Shown here: one piece after another, positions 21,295-32,969 of the stretch
How the letters are laid out: each line of letters begins with the position of its first letter
Numbering within the stretch: the first letter of the stretch is position 1
Translations under genes and position numbers: made by a program
Notes under the pieces: model-generated
Seen by the model: only the letters and a program-made list of their open reading frames with translations
Database searches by the model: none
Told to the model about the DNA's origin: nothing
Assembly (NCBI GenBank): GCA_037043015.1
Contig: CM073326.1
Span: 868,001-932,000, forward strand
From: Bryum argenteum
Lineage: Eukaryota > Streptophyta > Bryopsida > Bryales > Bryaceae
Reading direction: 5' to 3'
DNA length: 64,000 nt

Positions 21295-22915
21295 CCTGTC
21301 CTTAACGCTTACTAAAGCCTGGGAGTTCTTACAAACCCTAAAGCTTCAAAGTCCCCGACTCAACGCTCTAGAGTAGGCGTCAAACCACTGAGATTTGCAC
21401 CAAAGAATGCAGGATCGAAGGACAACGGAAAATATTGTAGGCGACCTGAATCTGATGAACAAGTATTTATGCACCGACAGAATGTACCAACATGGTGGAC
21501 CGACAGGAATGGAAAGATAGGGAAAGAAATGGGAAGAGAAGGAAAATTTAGAACGAACTCATATTTCCTCATCTTTCCTTGTCATTCCCTTATCTCTCTT
21601 TATCTTTCCTCATGTTTCCTTCTCTCTTGAAGAGTGTAATCCGACGATCCTCCGGGCTTCTGATCGAGCCACTCTTAAGATAACTAAACGACTTGTCACA
21701 AATATTTAATCTCTAAACCTTCAGGCTTTTGTATTGTATTCGCTGAACCTTGATACAGCCACTTCTTCCGTAGTCAAATATTGAAATGGTGATTCTACAA
21801 ATCATCATAACCGCTATCTTTCCTCTTGAACCGATACGACTGAATCTAGACAAAAACATGAACTTGGAACAGATTCAGTACAGGAAAAATCCGTTCAAGA
21901 AACAACTATAAAAACTTGAGAAGTAAGAAGCGTTTAAGAAGTTAAAACACAGTATGAAGGTTGTGATCAACAATGAAAATGCTACTTACCAATGAGAGGC
22001 AAAGGAGATAATATCAGGTAGAGCCTCACTGTATTCGACTCAGCCACTTCTTCCTCTCCACCAATACAATTGCATGTAAACAGTAGACTAAATCTTGGAA
22101 CAAAAACAGTACAGGAAATTTTAGTAGAGGAAAATGGCAGAAGCAGAGTTAGTAAACAAAATAGAATATGGTTACTTTGCATTCCAGAGAGAACCCTCTA
22201 AGGGATACATCAAAGGCGAAGATACTCAAGCGCAAAGCCACAATACATTGCATTAGCATTGTCTTTCATATGAAACGATTATAAGCATGCCTTTCAATCA
22301 GAAGTTTGGAAGCAAGGCGCACCTCCCAAGGAGCCTCTTGAAGCTCCGGAGGCTATTACATTAGACTAGCATGAATGCAGTTGTCAGAACCCAAGAATGC
22401 CTAAAGTAACCGCCATTGCAGTTGATGTGCATGCCTCCCCAAAACATGAACTACAATTGCGCAACAAAGCGAGGGCGAGGTCGGCGGTAGAATGGCAGCC
22501 GGTGATCGCGATGGCGAAGGTGAAATCCACAGAGCAATTAAATTCGAAAAGAGCAGCATGTAAGAATGTGAAGTGACGGAGAATGTGGGTGGACGGAGGC
22601 GGCTGGCAGGCACATTCACGAATGCCAATCACATGCCAAGCAACAGCTTCTCCCGCCATTTCCCGCCCATTTCCCGCTCATTTCCCGCCCTTTCCCGCCC
22701 ATTTCCCGCTCATTTCCCGCCCGTTTCTTGCTCATTTCACGTCCACTGTGATCAACTGATGTCATACAATCAACCCCAGTCTTCCATTCAATTGGAAACA
22801 AAATCAATAATAGATAAATAAATAAAATAAATAAAATAAATAAAATTGTTGTCACTTTCTGCTTGCTATCATCTACCAAACTACGCTAAATTTTCATTCT
22901 ACTAAATAATCATAA
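21295..22915. repeat. Duplicated segment, copy 1 (matches 33020-34965)
   Basis: Starting at TTAACGCTTACTAAAGC, this segment can be aligned by eye in the same orientation with 33020-34965: shared landmarks include CCCTAAAGCTTCAAA, GCACCAAAGAATGCAGGAT, TATTTATGCACCGACAGA, CTCCGGGCTT and finally CACTTTCTGCTTGCTA. It has a much shorter pyrimidine tract than the other copies and an expanded TTTCCCGC array near its right end. On the minus strand the right end resembles a promoter and first exon, but no frame is shared between the copies well enough to call a gene. Confidence 0.7.
22650..22740 (+). promoter_or_regulatory. Tandem TTTCCCGC (E2F-like) array
   Basis: Seven TTTCCCGC-type octamers follow one another every 9-11 bp in the form CATTTCCCGCYCATTTCCCG, flanked by degenerate TTCTCCCGC and TTTCACG. 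Each fits the E2F consensus TTTSSCGC. The duplicate segment has only one such octamer (34720-34730), so the array expanded after the duplication or shrank in the other copy. It may be a promoter element of the minus-strand gene remnant or a plain microsatellite. Confidence 0.5.
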
Positions 22916-23930
22916 AGTAAACAATCATTATCATTTATATATATCATTTATACTCCCTCCGTCTCATCCTTTTGTCTCATAATAACACCATGATTAGCTA
23001 AAAATAGTTTATTTTTCTCATGGTCTACATTACTCATTGATATAGTAGAATATGGTTTGGATGGATTGGAATACTCATTAATAGTATCAAATTTTTGGTA
23101 TCATTGTGAGACGGATGTTTGATTCAAATTATGGTGTTTTTCTGAGGAGAGAGTATGTATCATCAAATTTGTCCCAAATTGTTTTTAACATATCAAGAGA
23201 AAGTAATTGATCTATAACTATCCAACTAAGCCAAAATGGTTCTTTGCTATAATGGGCACCTTGGTCAAGTTTCAATGAATTGAGTTATGATTTGGTACAT
23301 ATTTGGTAATACATGCAAAGTCTATGTCGTAACAGTCGCACATTGAAATGCCAATCTCAAATTCAAATACAAAGTTTTAATAATATTTTATTTACAATTT
23401 AGTTTTCAGGCCCACATAGCCAAAAAAGAACCTTACATTATTAACATCTTCTTGGATTTTTCTTTTGATGAGTAATTCATAACCGTATTCATACTTGAAT
23501 TTTAAAGTAATCTAAGCTGAAAGTTTTATAACAAGGACACCATTCAAAATCTGCAAGAGAAAGCTCCGAAGTTTTTATGACTTTTAATATTTGATTTTTC
23601 AAAATTTGTTAAAATCTAGGTGATGTAAGAATTTTTTGACAAAATCTTTCTAAAATTTACAAACATAAGAGAGGTTACTAAATAACATAGGGATTGCATC
23701 TTTTCTTACATTGAATATGATTCACATAGTGCACGGTCTACCATATTGTTGTTTATGTATCTTTTTCTAGAAAACAACTTGCTTGAAAATTTAAAAAGTG
23801 TACAAAGTCTCCGAATATCTACATGATAATTAGCTAAGTTACTTTCATGAAACAAGTAAGAGCAAAATGTTTAGGGTGTTTATCATCAAAACCTTTTTGA
23901 TACTTGGTTTTCAACTTTTAATTGTAAATA
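22916..23930. other. AT-rich spacer, nothing identified
   Basis: AT-rich with no frame of note. A TACTCCCTCCGTCTCA string at about 22952-22967 and a TGTGAGACGGATG string at about 23104 form a loose inverted pair roughly 160 bp apart. CTCCCTCCGT is the known start of Stowaway/Mariner-type MITEs of plants, so an old MITE of about 200 bp (22950-23155) is possible: the right side ends GAGGAGAGAGTATG, a diverged match. Confidence 0.35.
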
Positions 23931-24003
23931 TTTAATAAGGGTCCCTTACACTATCTCCCCAAATCTCATTGGCGCCCCAGAAGTGCGGTCCGCGTTTCTG
24001 GCA

Positions 24004-24265
24004 CGTTTCTAGGGCGGGGTTTGGGGGGGTCTTCGGGGAGAGGGGTTTGGGGGGGGGTCTGGGGGGTCTTGTGGGTCTTGGGGGGGGGATTTGGGGGGGT
24101 CTTGGGGGGGTCTGGGGGGTCTTGTGGGTCTTGGGGGGGTTTTGGGGGTCTTGTGGATCTTGGGGGGGGTCTGGGGGGTCTTGTGGGGGTCTTGGGGGGG
24201 TCTGGGGAGCTGAGGGGGTCTGGTAGGCTGAGGGGGTCTTGTGGGCTGAGGGGGTCTGGTGATGG
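24004..24265 (+). repeat. G-rich tandem array, (GGGGGGTCTTGTG)n
   Basis: Repeats of G5-8 separated by TCT, TCTT or TTT, for about 250 bp, with a related short patch near 24418-24455. The strand asymmetry is extreme: long G runs on plus, C runs on minus. Pro-rich frames on the minus strand are artefacts of the repeat. Runs of this kind can form G-quadruplexes. Confidence 0.85.
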
Positions 24266-24599
24266 CATGGTAATGGCACGACATGGTATGGATGGTATGG
24301 CATGGGATTGGGGATAATCCCATAATGTTTGCAGCCCTCACCTCCCCAAAAAAGTACAAGAGGGCTCAGGTGAAAAAGGCAATGTTTTTAAATTTTACAC
24401 CCCAGGTGCATATCTATGGGGGGGTCTTGGAGGTTGGCGGGGTCTTTGGGGGTCTTTTTAAATTTTAATAACACCCCAGGTCCATGTGGCACCTCCTCAA
24501 AGGGGTCCATGTGGCAAAAAATGGCCTCATCTAATTTATCCATTAATTAATTAATTGCTCTTGTACAGTGAAGGTGACTATGTGCAAACATCTCGACTA

Positions 24600-24665
24600 T
24601 GGACCAGGAGCCATGACCAAGAAAATAAATATCATTATCATGGTCATGGCTCTTGGCCAAGAGGC
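24600..24665. repeat. Imperfect inverted repeat around GAGCCATGACCA
   Basis: GAGCCATGACCA (about 24608-24619) and its complement TGGTCATGGCTC (about 24640-24651) face each other across some 20 bp of AT-rich loop, with weaker pairing outside. CATGGTCATGG-like strings recur nearby, including the stronger hairpin at 24858. It may be part of a decayed MITE. Confidence 0.5.
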
Positions 24666-24857
24666 ACGACCATGATAAATCAAAAATAAATTTTTGAGTG
24701 GCTTGGTCACTCTTGTAGTGTGAAGTGTATTTGGACCGGGAGAAGTTTAAGCACAATTTTCTAATATAAATCCTCATCATTCTCTCTCTTACCCTGCCCT
24801 TTTTACTCCTTTCTTTTTAAATAATTGAACACTAGCCAATCAATGATTTTTGAGCCT

Positions 24858-24925
24858 CATGGTCTACTTGATTGTAGTTGAGTCGAGGTATTTGCTTCGA
24901 CTCAACTATAATCAAGGAGACCATG
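24858..24925. repeat. Strong hairpin: 29-bp arms, 10-bp loop
   Basis: Arms 24858-24886 and 24897-24925 are complementary at 27 of 29 positions by direct comparison, both reaching TAGTTGAGTCGA at the loop side; the loop is GGTATTTGCT. Weaker complementarity seems to continue outward. This is a fold-back or MITE core, or a short hairpin transcript; the loop and stem are small for a typical plant microRNA precursor. Confidence 0.75.
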
Positions 24926-25309
24926 AAAACATTAATCACTATGTAGAATTTAGCACAATTTGGGAACCTCAAAGTTAGTGATCGTTCTCCTTTTTTCAAG
25001 GTAGTGTAAAGCCAAATGGGACCAAGAGCACTTTACTTTCCAATCACAAATTTTAGAAGGCCATGGTCAATCTTCATGGTCCATAGTGTAAGAAAATAAT
25101 AAATAAATAAAAAATCCTTGGTTGATACATAGGTGATGTCAAAATCAACATGCATTGCATCCTAAAAGTCGTACCTCTTTTACTTCGATAGTGAAAATCT
25201 TGAAATGTGGCCACATGCCCTCTAATTCAATTAAATTTCAAATCCACACACACTCCAGGTTGGTTTCAGGCTTCACCTCGTTGTTGATCGGTGTTGGTCA
25301 CTTGGTCCG

Positions 25310-25402
25310 TTTTGGGTACAAGACTCGGTGATGGGTACAAGACTCGGTTTAGGGTATAAGACTCGGTTTTGAATATAAGACTCGGTTTTGGGTATGGGAC
25401 CC
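25310..25402 (+). repeat. Four to five 24-bp units, GGGTATAAGACTCGGTTTT
   Basis: TGGGTACAAGACTCGGT is repeated with small changes about every 22-25 bp. The rest of the local interval has no gene call. Confidence 0.8.
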
Positions 25403-25679
25403 TCTGTGCAAATTGCCAAACCAGATTTAGCTACCTCTGCCAACCGAATTGAGCCGCTTGTCGGGTTGATGTAAAAAAGAGATTCGAAAATACAAATAAG
25501 ATCCGAGGAAAAGCAACAAGGTTTTTCAAAAAGGTCGGGTGGCTGATGGGCATGAAAATATTTGCACGGTTGAAACTTTAAGAGTTGCAAACATGGCCTG
25601 AATGAACCACATCTCCAATCCAAAGCAAGTGCTTCCTGCTAAGAAAAATCAATAGCAACAACTTGCCACCTTATCAGAT

Positions 25680-28600
25680 TCAAGACAACATCACGCGGAT
25701 CAAATGCAGTTTCAGCCACTCTAGTGGCGATAATAAGGCTTGCCGCATATCTTCGGTAGGCTTGAATTCCTCGTTCGACACTTCAACCGTTGTTGACCCC
25801 CCCCCACCGTCATCGAGCAATGTCATATAGCTTGGGTCTGATACAGTTTGAAAAGTAAACCGTTGAAGCAGGCTGGACAGAAAAGTATCGACTGCCCCCC
25901 AAGTCCGCCCAAAATTTAAGAAGATGCTATCAATCTCTATTCAGAATCGTACTTCAGCTAAGGCAAATCTAGCACGTTCGGATTGTTGCTCCATTGCAAC
26001 CTCTTGCAAGCGGCCAACTCTCCCAGGCTCACATGATGCTTACAGCGCGCGGTCCAAGTATTCAGAAACCATCTTCCAGCATCCTCCATAAAAAATGTAA
26101 AATTAGAGTTGGACAAAAGTAATCATCAATTTCTAATACAGATTAGTATCGGTAGAAGTACCTCAAAACTATACCACTCTGAACCAAGACCACATTTTCT
26201 CCACTTAAAGCACCTCCAACAAGAAGGGTTGAAGAAGGTGTTGCAGATCATGAAGGCCAATCTTACCATACCAAAGAAACAGATAATCGAGGGCTCTAGG
26301 ACCGAAGGATGACCATGTACAGCATCGTCACATATGGGGCAATATGCTCATTACGATGTCAGGAAGTGCATATGCTTGACTGTGGACCATCATAGCAGCC
26401 CATCCAGTCTTGAAGTAACAGGAATCCACGTCTCTACAATCAGGTCATAAAAACCCGAGAAAACCTGCTCAAAGTAAGATTGGGCTAGAAACATTAACCA
26501 TATGCAAATAAGTGAAAACGGAAACATGTATCTCTATACTTGCTGCACTACTCGTTATCCATCCCTGCAAGATCATGAGTACTAAGCAAGGAGTAAGTCT
26601 CTCTGATTGATAATCTCACTTGCACGAGCTCTCGCAAGACTAGCCACCATTGCGCTTCGTGCAACTCCTGCATGACAGTAATCAACTTTCCATAAAGACA
26701 CAGATTCATCTTCACTAGTGTAAATGCAACACCCTCAGTTCAATACGTGGCACCCTCAAGAGTACTGAAAGGAGGAGGTAGTGGCAAGAGAATCGCTAAA
26801 TTCGATGCAGTCTATTTCCATAAAAATTCTATCCTTCTCAGACAAGGTCAGCACAGTCAATGTAATTACATACTGCACATTTGGGAGAGTGAGACTCACA
26901 ACAAGCCGCCCTCTAACCCTGACGGGATTATTTAGAGGCACGTTACAAATCTGTGTTCGAAAATGCTAGAAATTTCAAGGACACCATACTCACCGAATAA
27001 AATTCAAGACTTCAAGCTTTGCAATTGCATGCATTCACATATATATCACTTATATATTTTTACGATACTAATAAAGACTACAACAATATATAATTGATGT
27101 CACGATGGGTGAGCATGCAGCCCTGGATCTCCGATGATGACAGAAGGATACAACGACGAAAATTGCAGAATCTTGACATCGAGATAGCGGAAGAAACACA
27201 GAAGAAGTGCAGTTGTTGATAGTTGTTGATAGTTGTTGATCTGACAGTTAAGAGTTTATTCCTGAGCTTAACGGAAGGATACTCACCCAGTTAGTAAGAG
27301 CAATGAGGTCTTCTAAGGCGGACGCAGCAGCATAAGAGGCTTGTCGGTTTTGAAACCTTCGCGCATCGCTCTCGGAAGAGAGAGAGACTTGAAAAGTAGG
27401 TCCAAAATCTATACCCATTACAACAACACCTGTGCATTAAACCATTACCTTCGACAAAAGCCTCTCCAATTACGCTTATGAAACTGATCACTTTCCACCA
27501 CTTTAGTGAGAATGCAAAAGGAATCCTAGAGAGAAGTGATATAGTTGTAACCCTCAGTCGCTGTCTTCCTCACTTCATTAGAGCTATAGATTATAGAAGG
27601 AAGGAGAGGCTACTGCTATGAAATCAACCCTGTTTGCAAAAATACCAGCAACTGCAGCATGAAATTCTAGCCACTGCGTACGCAAGAAGAGCAGTCCTCG
27701 AAGTCACTAGCAACATGAAGCTCACAACCTTGAACTAAGCGTTTTCTATCAATGGGTATGAACACACATATACCGCAGAATCGCTTTGGACACGCTCAGC
27801 TGATTGAGCGAAGATGCATACGATTTCAGTAGCGATTGAAAGGACGACTACGGACATACAAAGAGCTCGAAATTATTTCAACAAATGCTGAAACAGTGTA
27901 ACAAGCCCTTTGTCGTTGGTAAGTTCCGAGATGAAGCAACATACTGATCCAATTTTTAAGAAGGTGCTGGAGCTGGTCCGCCCTGCTCTTCCCATCTTCT
28001 CCACTGACAGCCACACACGTTATCGATACAAGTGAGCTACCAGACAAAATTACAAATGCATTGCATTGTTGAATTCCAATCATGATATGCTTGAGTCAAA
28101 CTTAACCATTGCAGTCACAACTTCATATGATTGTATTGTACCTGGTGAGAAGAATAGCACAGAGTAAAGTGGTGAGACTAGATTTAGGGTTTAGGGTTGC
28201 CTGACAAGCAACCATTGTTCTAAGTTAAAACTTTTTACGCAGGACCATCAGATACGAGCGTCACGAAGTGATACCTTACTTCAAAAATATCTAGATGTGC
28301 GTACATGCGTAATTAAACAAAGCATACTTACTTGAAGTACGCGATCTCTCGTAGCCATTGTGAGCTTCGGCTCAACAGAAAGCAGACTAGTGCATGCATT
28401 CAACGCCAATTCCTGAGGCCAAGACATTTTCAATCGTTAGCAATGAACACGATTCCCTCCGGAAGCTGAAATCTGACTCTGCCATTCCATCCACATCCAC
28501 ATTCCACCCACATTACCTAGAAACTGTAGTGAGGTCTAACCTGCGTACGCAGAAGCCCGACGTCCAAAGATTTGGAGCTACTCAGGACATAGCCTGCACC

Positions 28601-31600
28601 TTGGTCAGCCATGAGAGCCATCGTATAATCCAGCATTGTATCTCTCTTCTTTAGAGGAGAAAATGCCCCATTAGCAGTACACTAAATTTGATTAGTGTTA
28701 GATTATCATAAGATTTGAAAATGCTATAAGTTTTTACTTTTTTTTAAAAAAAATTACCAAGAGCATTGATTCTGATACTATATAAGGACCCCCATCTTTG
28801 CCAATATAGTGGGTAAAATTATTGAACAACAGTAAAAATTTATAACATGTTTATGTAAATTAGTGTATCTAACACTAATTATCAAATTTAGTGTAGCTTT
28901 CAGAACCGCTTGGCCTGCAAATGTACAATCAATATCGTAAATCTTCATTTACGAAATATATCGCTCTGACGAAAGCACTGGAGTTAACCAAGGAAACTTA
29001 ACAAGCCGGCAAAAGCAGACCTAAGAGGTTAATGGCAGTAATGACCGCTTGTTTTGCTGCTGCTGATCTCACATTCATGAATCCAGACATCATGTTTGTT
29101 CCCTGATCACAGTGAGATTCACATAATTAGTTTGTGTATATGAACTTCCTCTCCTAAAAACCGACAAGGGTAGAAGTCCAATTCAGAGACTCAGCCTCCA
29201 GACAACAGCTTTGGCCCTTCTTACAGAAATTGCAAATGACTAGTTCCACCTCTGAAAGTGGGACAGCCATATTCTTGGGAAGAATTCAGGTTTTCCCATG
29301 CCACAAACAATACAAGATCATGTCACTAATACAGCCACTGAGTCTGTACAGGGAATTATTATACCGGTAACACATTCACACGGCGCACAAGTTTCATCTC
29401 CAGCTTTAATATGCAAAATGTTCAGCTTATTTCAAATTGAAAAGCCGCTTCCTCTCATCCAACTAATTTCATACAAACATCAACACAGCAACTAACAAAT
29501 ATTTCCATACCTGTCCAACCTTAATTCCTCACTCCATCAGTGCTCACATTCTCAGGGCTGACATTTCCGTCGAGGTCAAATCGGCGCAGCATTCGCTCTA
29601 GAAAGCTAACACAGACATTATAGTGAGATTCACTGTAATGTCTCGTACCCATACTGAAAAACCAAATATTTGTGGCTTCTGAAATGCCTCAATTTTACAC
29701 TGACATTGTTTTGAATCAGCTTAGAATCCATGTGCTCCCACCTAGACCATCGAGCCCACCTAGACCATCGAGCTCCTCAACGCTTCCGAAAGCTTAAGAG
29801 TCCCCATAAACCCTAAAGCTTCAGAGTCCCCGACTAAACCGCTCTGTAGACATCAATTCACTAGGAATCGCACAACGAATGCAGAATTGACGGACAAGGA
29901 AAAATATCGTAGGCGACCTGAAAATGAATGAACGAGTACCGGTAAGCATGCACCGACAGACTGCACCGACAAAAAGCACCTACGGACGCCGGTAAGATTC
30001 CTCTACACTTATTTTCTCTTCTCCCCTTATTTTTCCTTATCATCCGTTTCTTTCCTTCTCTTTCCATACCTTTCCTTCTCTTTCCATACCTTTCCTTCTC
30101 TTTCCTTCTCTTTCCGCATCGTTCCTTATCTCTCCGTACATTTCTTTATGTTCCCGTGCCTTGTCTTATCTTTCCAAATCGTTCTTCCCAACTCTATCCT
30201 TATCTTTCCATTTTTTCCTTATCTTTCCTTTTCTGTCCTTCTCCTTCCAGTTCTATCCTTCTATTTCCAATCCAGTCCTTCTGTTTCCTGCTTGTCCATA
30301 TCTTTCCTTCTCTTTAAATTCTTACCGTCTGTCTATTTCCATTCCGGTACTTCTGATTCCTGTTCTGTTTTCTCGACAAATGTGTACCAGGGCTTCCATT
30401 GGATTATGCAACTATGAATCTTCCAACTGTTCCAAGATCCTGTCTCGGTTCTTCTCCACAAAGAGGCACTTTAGTCATGTCAATCAGCATTGGAAGACTG
30501 TGAATGTTTAAACATCTGTAAGAGCAGTTTTGACCTTACGGTCTCTACGGCCTCAAGTAGCACTTGATGAAGAGTTAAATTCGACTATTTCACGATCCTA
30601 CGAGCTTCTGATCAAGCTACTTTTCTTAAAAGACCAAGGCAACTTGTTATAAACACAACATTTGAAAGCGAGATGGGTCACACAACCTGTCACACACACA
30701 CAATTAGGCAACCTTGCTCTTCAGCAGGTTTTTCTAATGAGACAAGCTGTCTGTCACGGTTTGGTATGCGGTTCAGGAGTCAAAGTTCATCATTCATCAT
30801 CCACATATTTCAAACTTCTCTATAACAAATCCTGAATTTCCAAAACTAGCAACAGTTTTTAAGATTCTCTCCGACACTGCTTGAGACATATTTTTCATGA
30901 TTGATGGATTCAAATGCACATTACAACTCGCATGACATCAACACTGATTCTGCATTACATACCTCAAATGAAATTGTTTTCCGTTCTAAAAGCTACCTCT
31001 TTAATGCAGAAAGTATATTAAGCTCCACCTTTGGGAATTGGTTTCTGACTCCATAATAATCAACTATGAGGTGATTCTTCAAAAGGATCAAGGACATGAA
31101 CAAAGTGGGATGACCTGCAACTTTCTATTTTCCTCCAGGACACAAGGCATCAGTCAAACACCTTTATCAGCAAGCAAGGATCTTAAGCGTGAACTTGAGA
31201 TCAAGGACCGTAATAGAGACATGTTTACATGTTCACATTACATCTTTAACAAGGTGCCTTCTAGTACACTCGCCGGCACATACGTCTGCTTCACGCTCTG
31301 ATCGATGATAGTTGTATTTCTCTCGGCATCCAAATAAGGCAGCTGAGTGATTGATTGGTGGCACTCTTAACCCCTAAAACCACCGGCAGGAGAAACAACT
31401 AGATTCAACATCATTCTACACCTCCAAAACCATCCCAGCCAGCTGCGGCAAAGAAGGCTTCATCCTCCTCCACGAATTGTATCCCCACATTCCTCGTGTC
31501 ATCAAGCACAGAAAGCTCTGCTGTACTTGAATAATTTCTCAATCTTGAACTTTTGGTTGAGTGGGTTCAAGGGTCTTGCAGCTTTGTCCAAGTCAATAGT

Positions 31601-32766
31601 ATGAGCGATGATATCCGTAGGTTAATCAATCGAATCATGTTCTCCGGTTTCTTCCAAGCCCTGCGCACCAAATACGGATATCCGAAGCACATTGTTGTCC
31701 TGAATATAATTCAAAGGCTAAAGGCTGTAAATCTGAATTTTGTCCTGAATAAAGGCTAAAGGCTGTAAGTCTATAAGAAGAATGGAATCGAGAAGTTCAG
31801 AGGAACATGAGTGACAATCATCAGGCTTACATAGCGGAAACAGGAAAGTTGTTAGCAAACAATTCACATGAAGAGAGGCCTTCTGTTGAGCCTCTTATGC
31901 CCTAACTTCCGTTAAGTACGTACTCAATCCCTTTTGTCCGAAAAGATGCGTGTGGGGGTGGAGCTGTATGAGTGATCCTGCCAACAAATACAAATTCAAA
32001 TACAATCGTAACAAGTAATTCTGCTCAAGCTCGAGCCACAGGCATCGCAGTATAAGCAATGCGAACTATACGCATGAGAGGCATTCACAAAATTCATGCA
32101 GACTCACACTTGGGACAAAGAGCCTTCTTGTAAAATTCCCGATGATACGCTTCACTTCCCTGAACTGAGAACTGAACACATAAGGAACCAGAGCCAAGAT
32201 AAACAGCATCCCGTATATCCTTTTGCTAGCATCCACTAGTTTAAATACTCGACAAATCAATCCAAGGCACCAATCCGGATTGTCACCTTCTCTCTACTAA
32301 GAAAATTGCATGATTCGGTGAAAAGTGAGCTCCAATCGCAGAAATGAAGTGTTGGACAGGAAACTTACTATTTCTTTCCCCCCCTTCTGAGGCGAAACCA
32401 ATGGCTCGATCATCCTCTTCGTGAGACGGTCCGCCATAAGGTGGTCGGCCATGTTCAGGCCTCGTATCGTATAAAGCCTGGTGAGGCCTGTCAAAGCCAT
32501 TTCCAGGTCTGCCAATTGATCCTTCCCCATTGCGTCTCCCATTCTGCAATCGTAAGCATCAGAACTTACATCAAAAATATCTGGACCACACACATTTGAG
32601 ATAATATGTTGCAAAGTACCTGATTTGAAATGTCATTCACGCTCTGATTGATCATATTGGAACTAGTTGTTTTAGCATCCAGACAAGATAGCTGAGTAAT
32701 TGCTCTTTGAAGGACATTGTTGTGAGAGAGTCGATGGAGGACAGCAAGGTAGTCGTTGAATCTCAT
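25680..32766 (-). pseudogene. Decayed or unrecognised multi-exon gene; exon-like pieces only
   Basis: Several minus-strand pieces look like exons with flanking splice signals. About 32766-32620 reads MRFNDYLAVLHRLSHNN onward to NDISNQ; about 32560-32370 reads MGKDQLADLEMALTGL onward to SPQKGGKEI before a donor; about 32280-32105 reads ASKRIYGMLFILALVP onward to RRLFVPS; about 31530-31430 reads LSVLDDTRNVGIQFVEE; about 26010-25685 reads RLQEVAMEQQSERARF, then TWGAVDTFLSSLLQ and EEFKPTEDMRQALLSPLEW. At least one in-frame stop lies in the last piece. The order and shared strand suggest one gene read from 32.8 kb down to 25.7 kb, interrupted by the repeat copy at 29.7 kb. No family was recognised. 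Whether it is dead, or a live gene with exons that were missed, cannot be settled here. Confidence 0.35.
29690..30620. repeat. Duplicated segment, partial copy with a pyrimidine tract
   Basis: Begins with ACATTGTTTTGAAT, contains CCTAAAGCTTCAGAGTCC, ATATCGTAGGCGACCTGAAA and ATGCACCGACAGA, then a 370-bp tract of CTTTCC-type repeats (29995-30370), then GGTTCTTCTCCACAAAGAGGCA and a TTACGGTCTCTAC block. The same landmarks occur in the same order at 32970-33860 and, with the tract nearly gone, at 21300-21640. Confidence 0.65.
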
Positions 32767-32969
32767 CTCCTTAATTTGCCAACGGCACGATAATCAACCA
32801 AATACCGCCATGGCTGCTATGGCTGCCTGTGGCGTGGCTCGACGAAACCGGACACGCAACCGTAAATACTGCGGGACAGAAAGCTTACCAGTCCGGTTTA
32901 TTATGCACAGAAAGGTAAATTATGCACACATTCATTTCAACTTTGCCACTTCTGAGATGCCTCAAGTTT

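Noticed and set aside
23932-24359. Pro-rich minus-strand frames of 100-123 codons
   Set aside because: Direct translation of the GGGGGGTCT array; open in several frames at once.
24858-24925. Calling the hairpin a microRNA precursor
   Set aside because: The 10-bp loop and 29-bp stem leave little room for a typical plant precursor, and related CATGGTC strings nearby suggest a decayed fold-back element.
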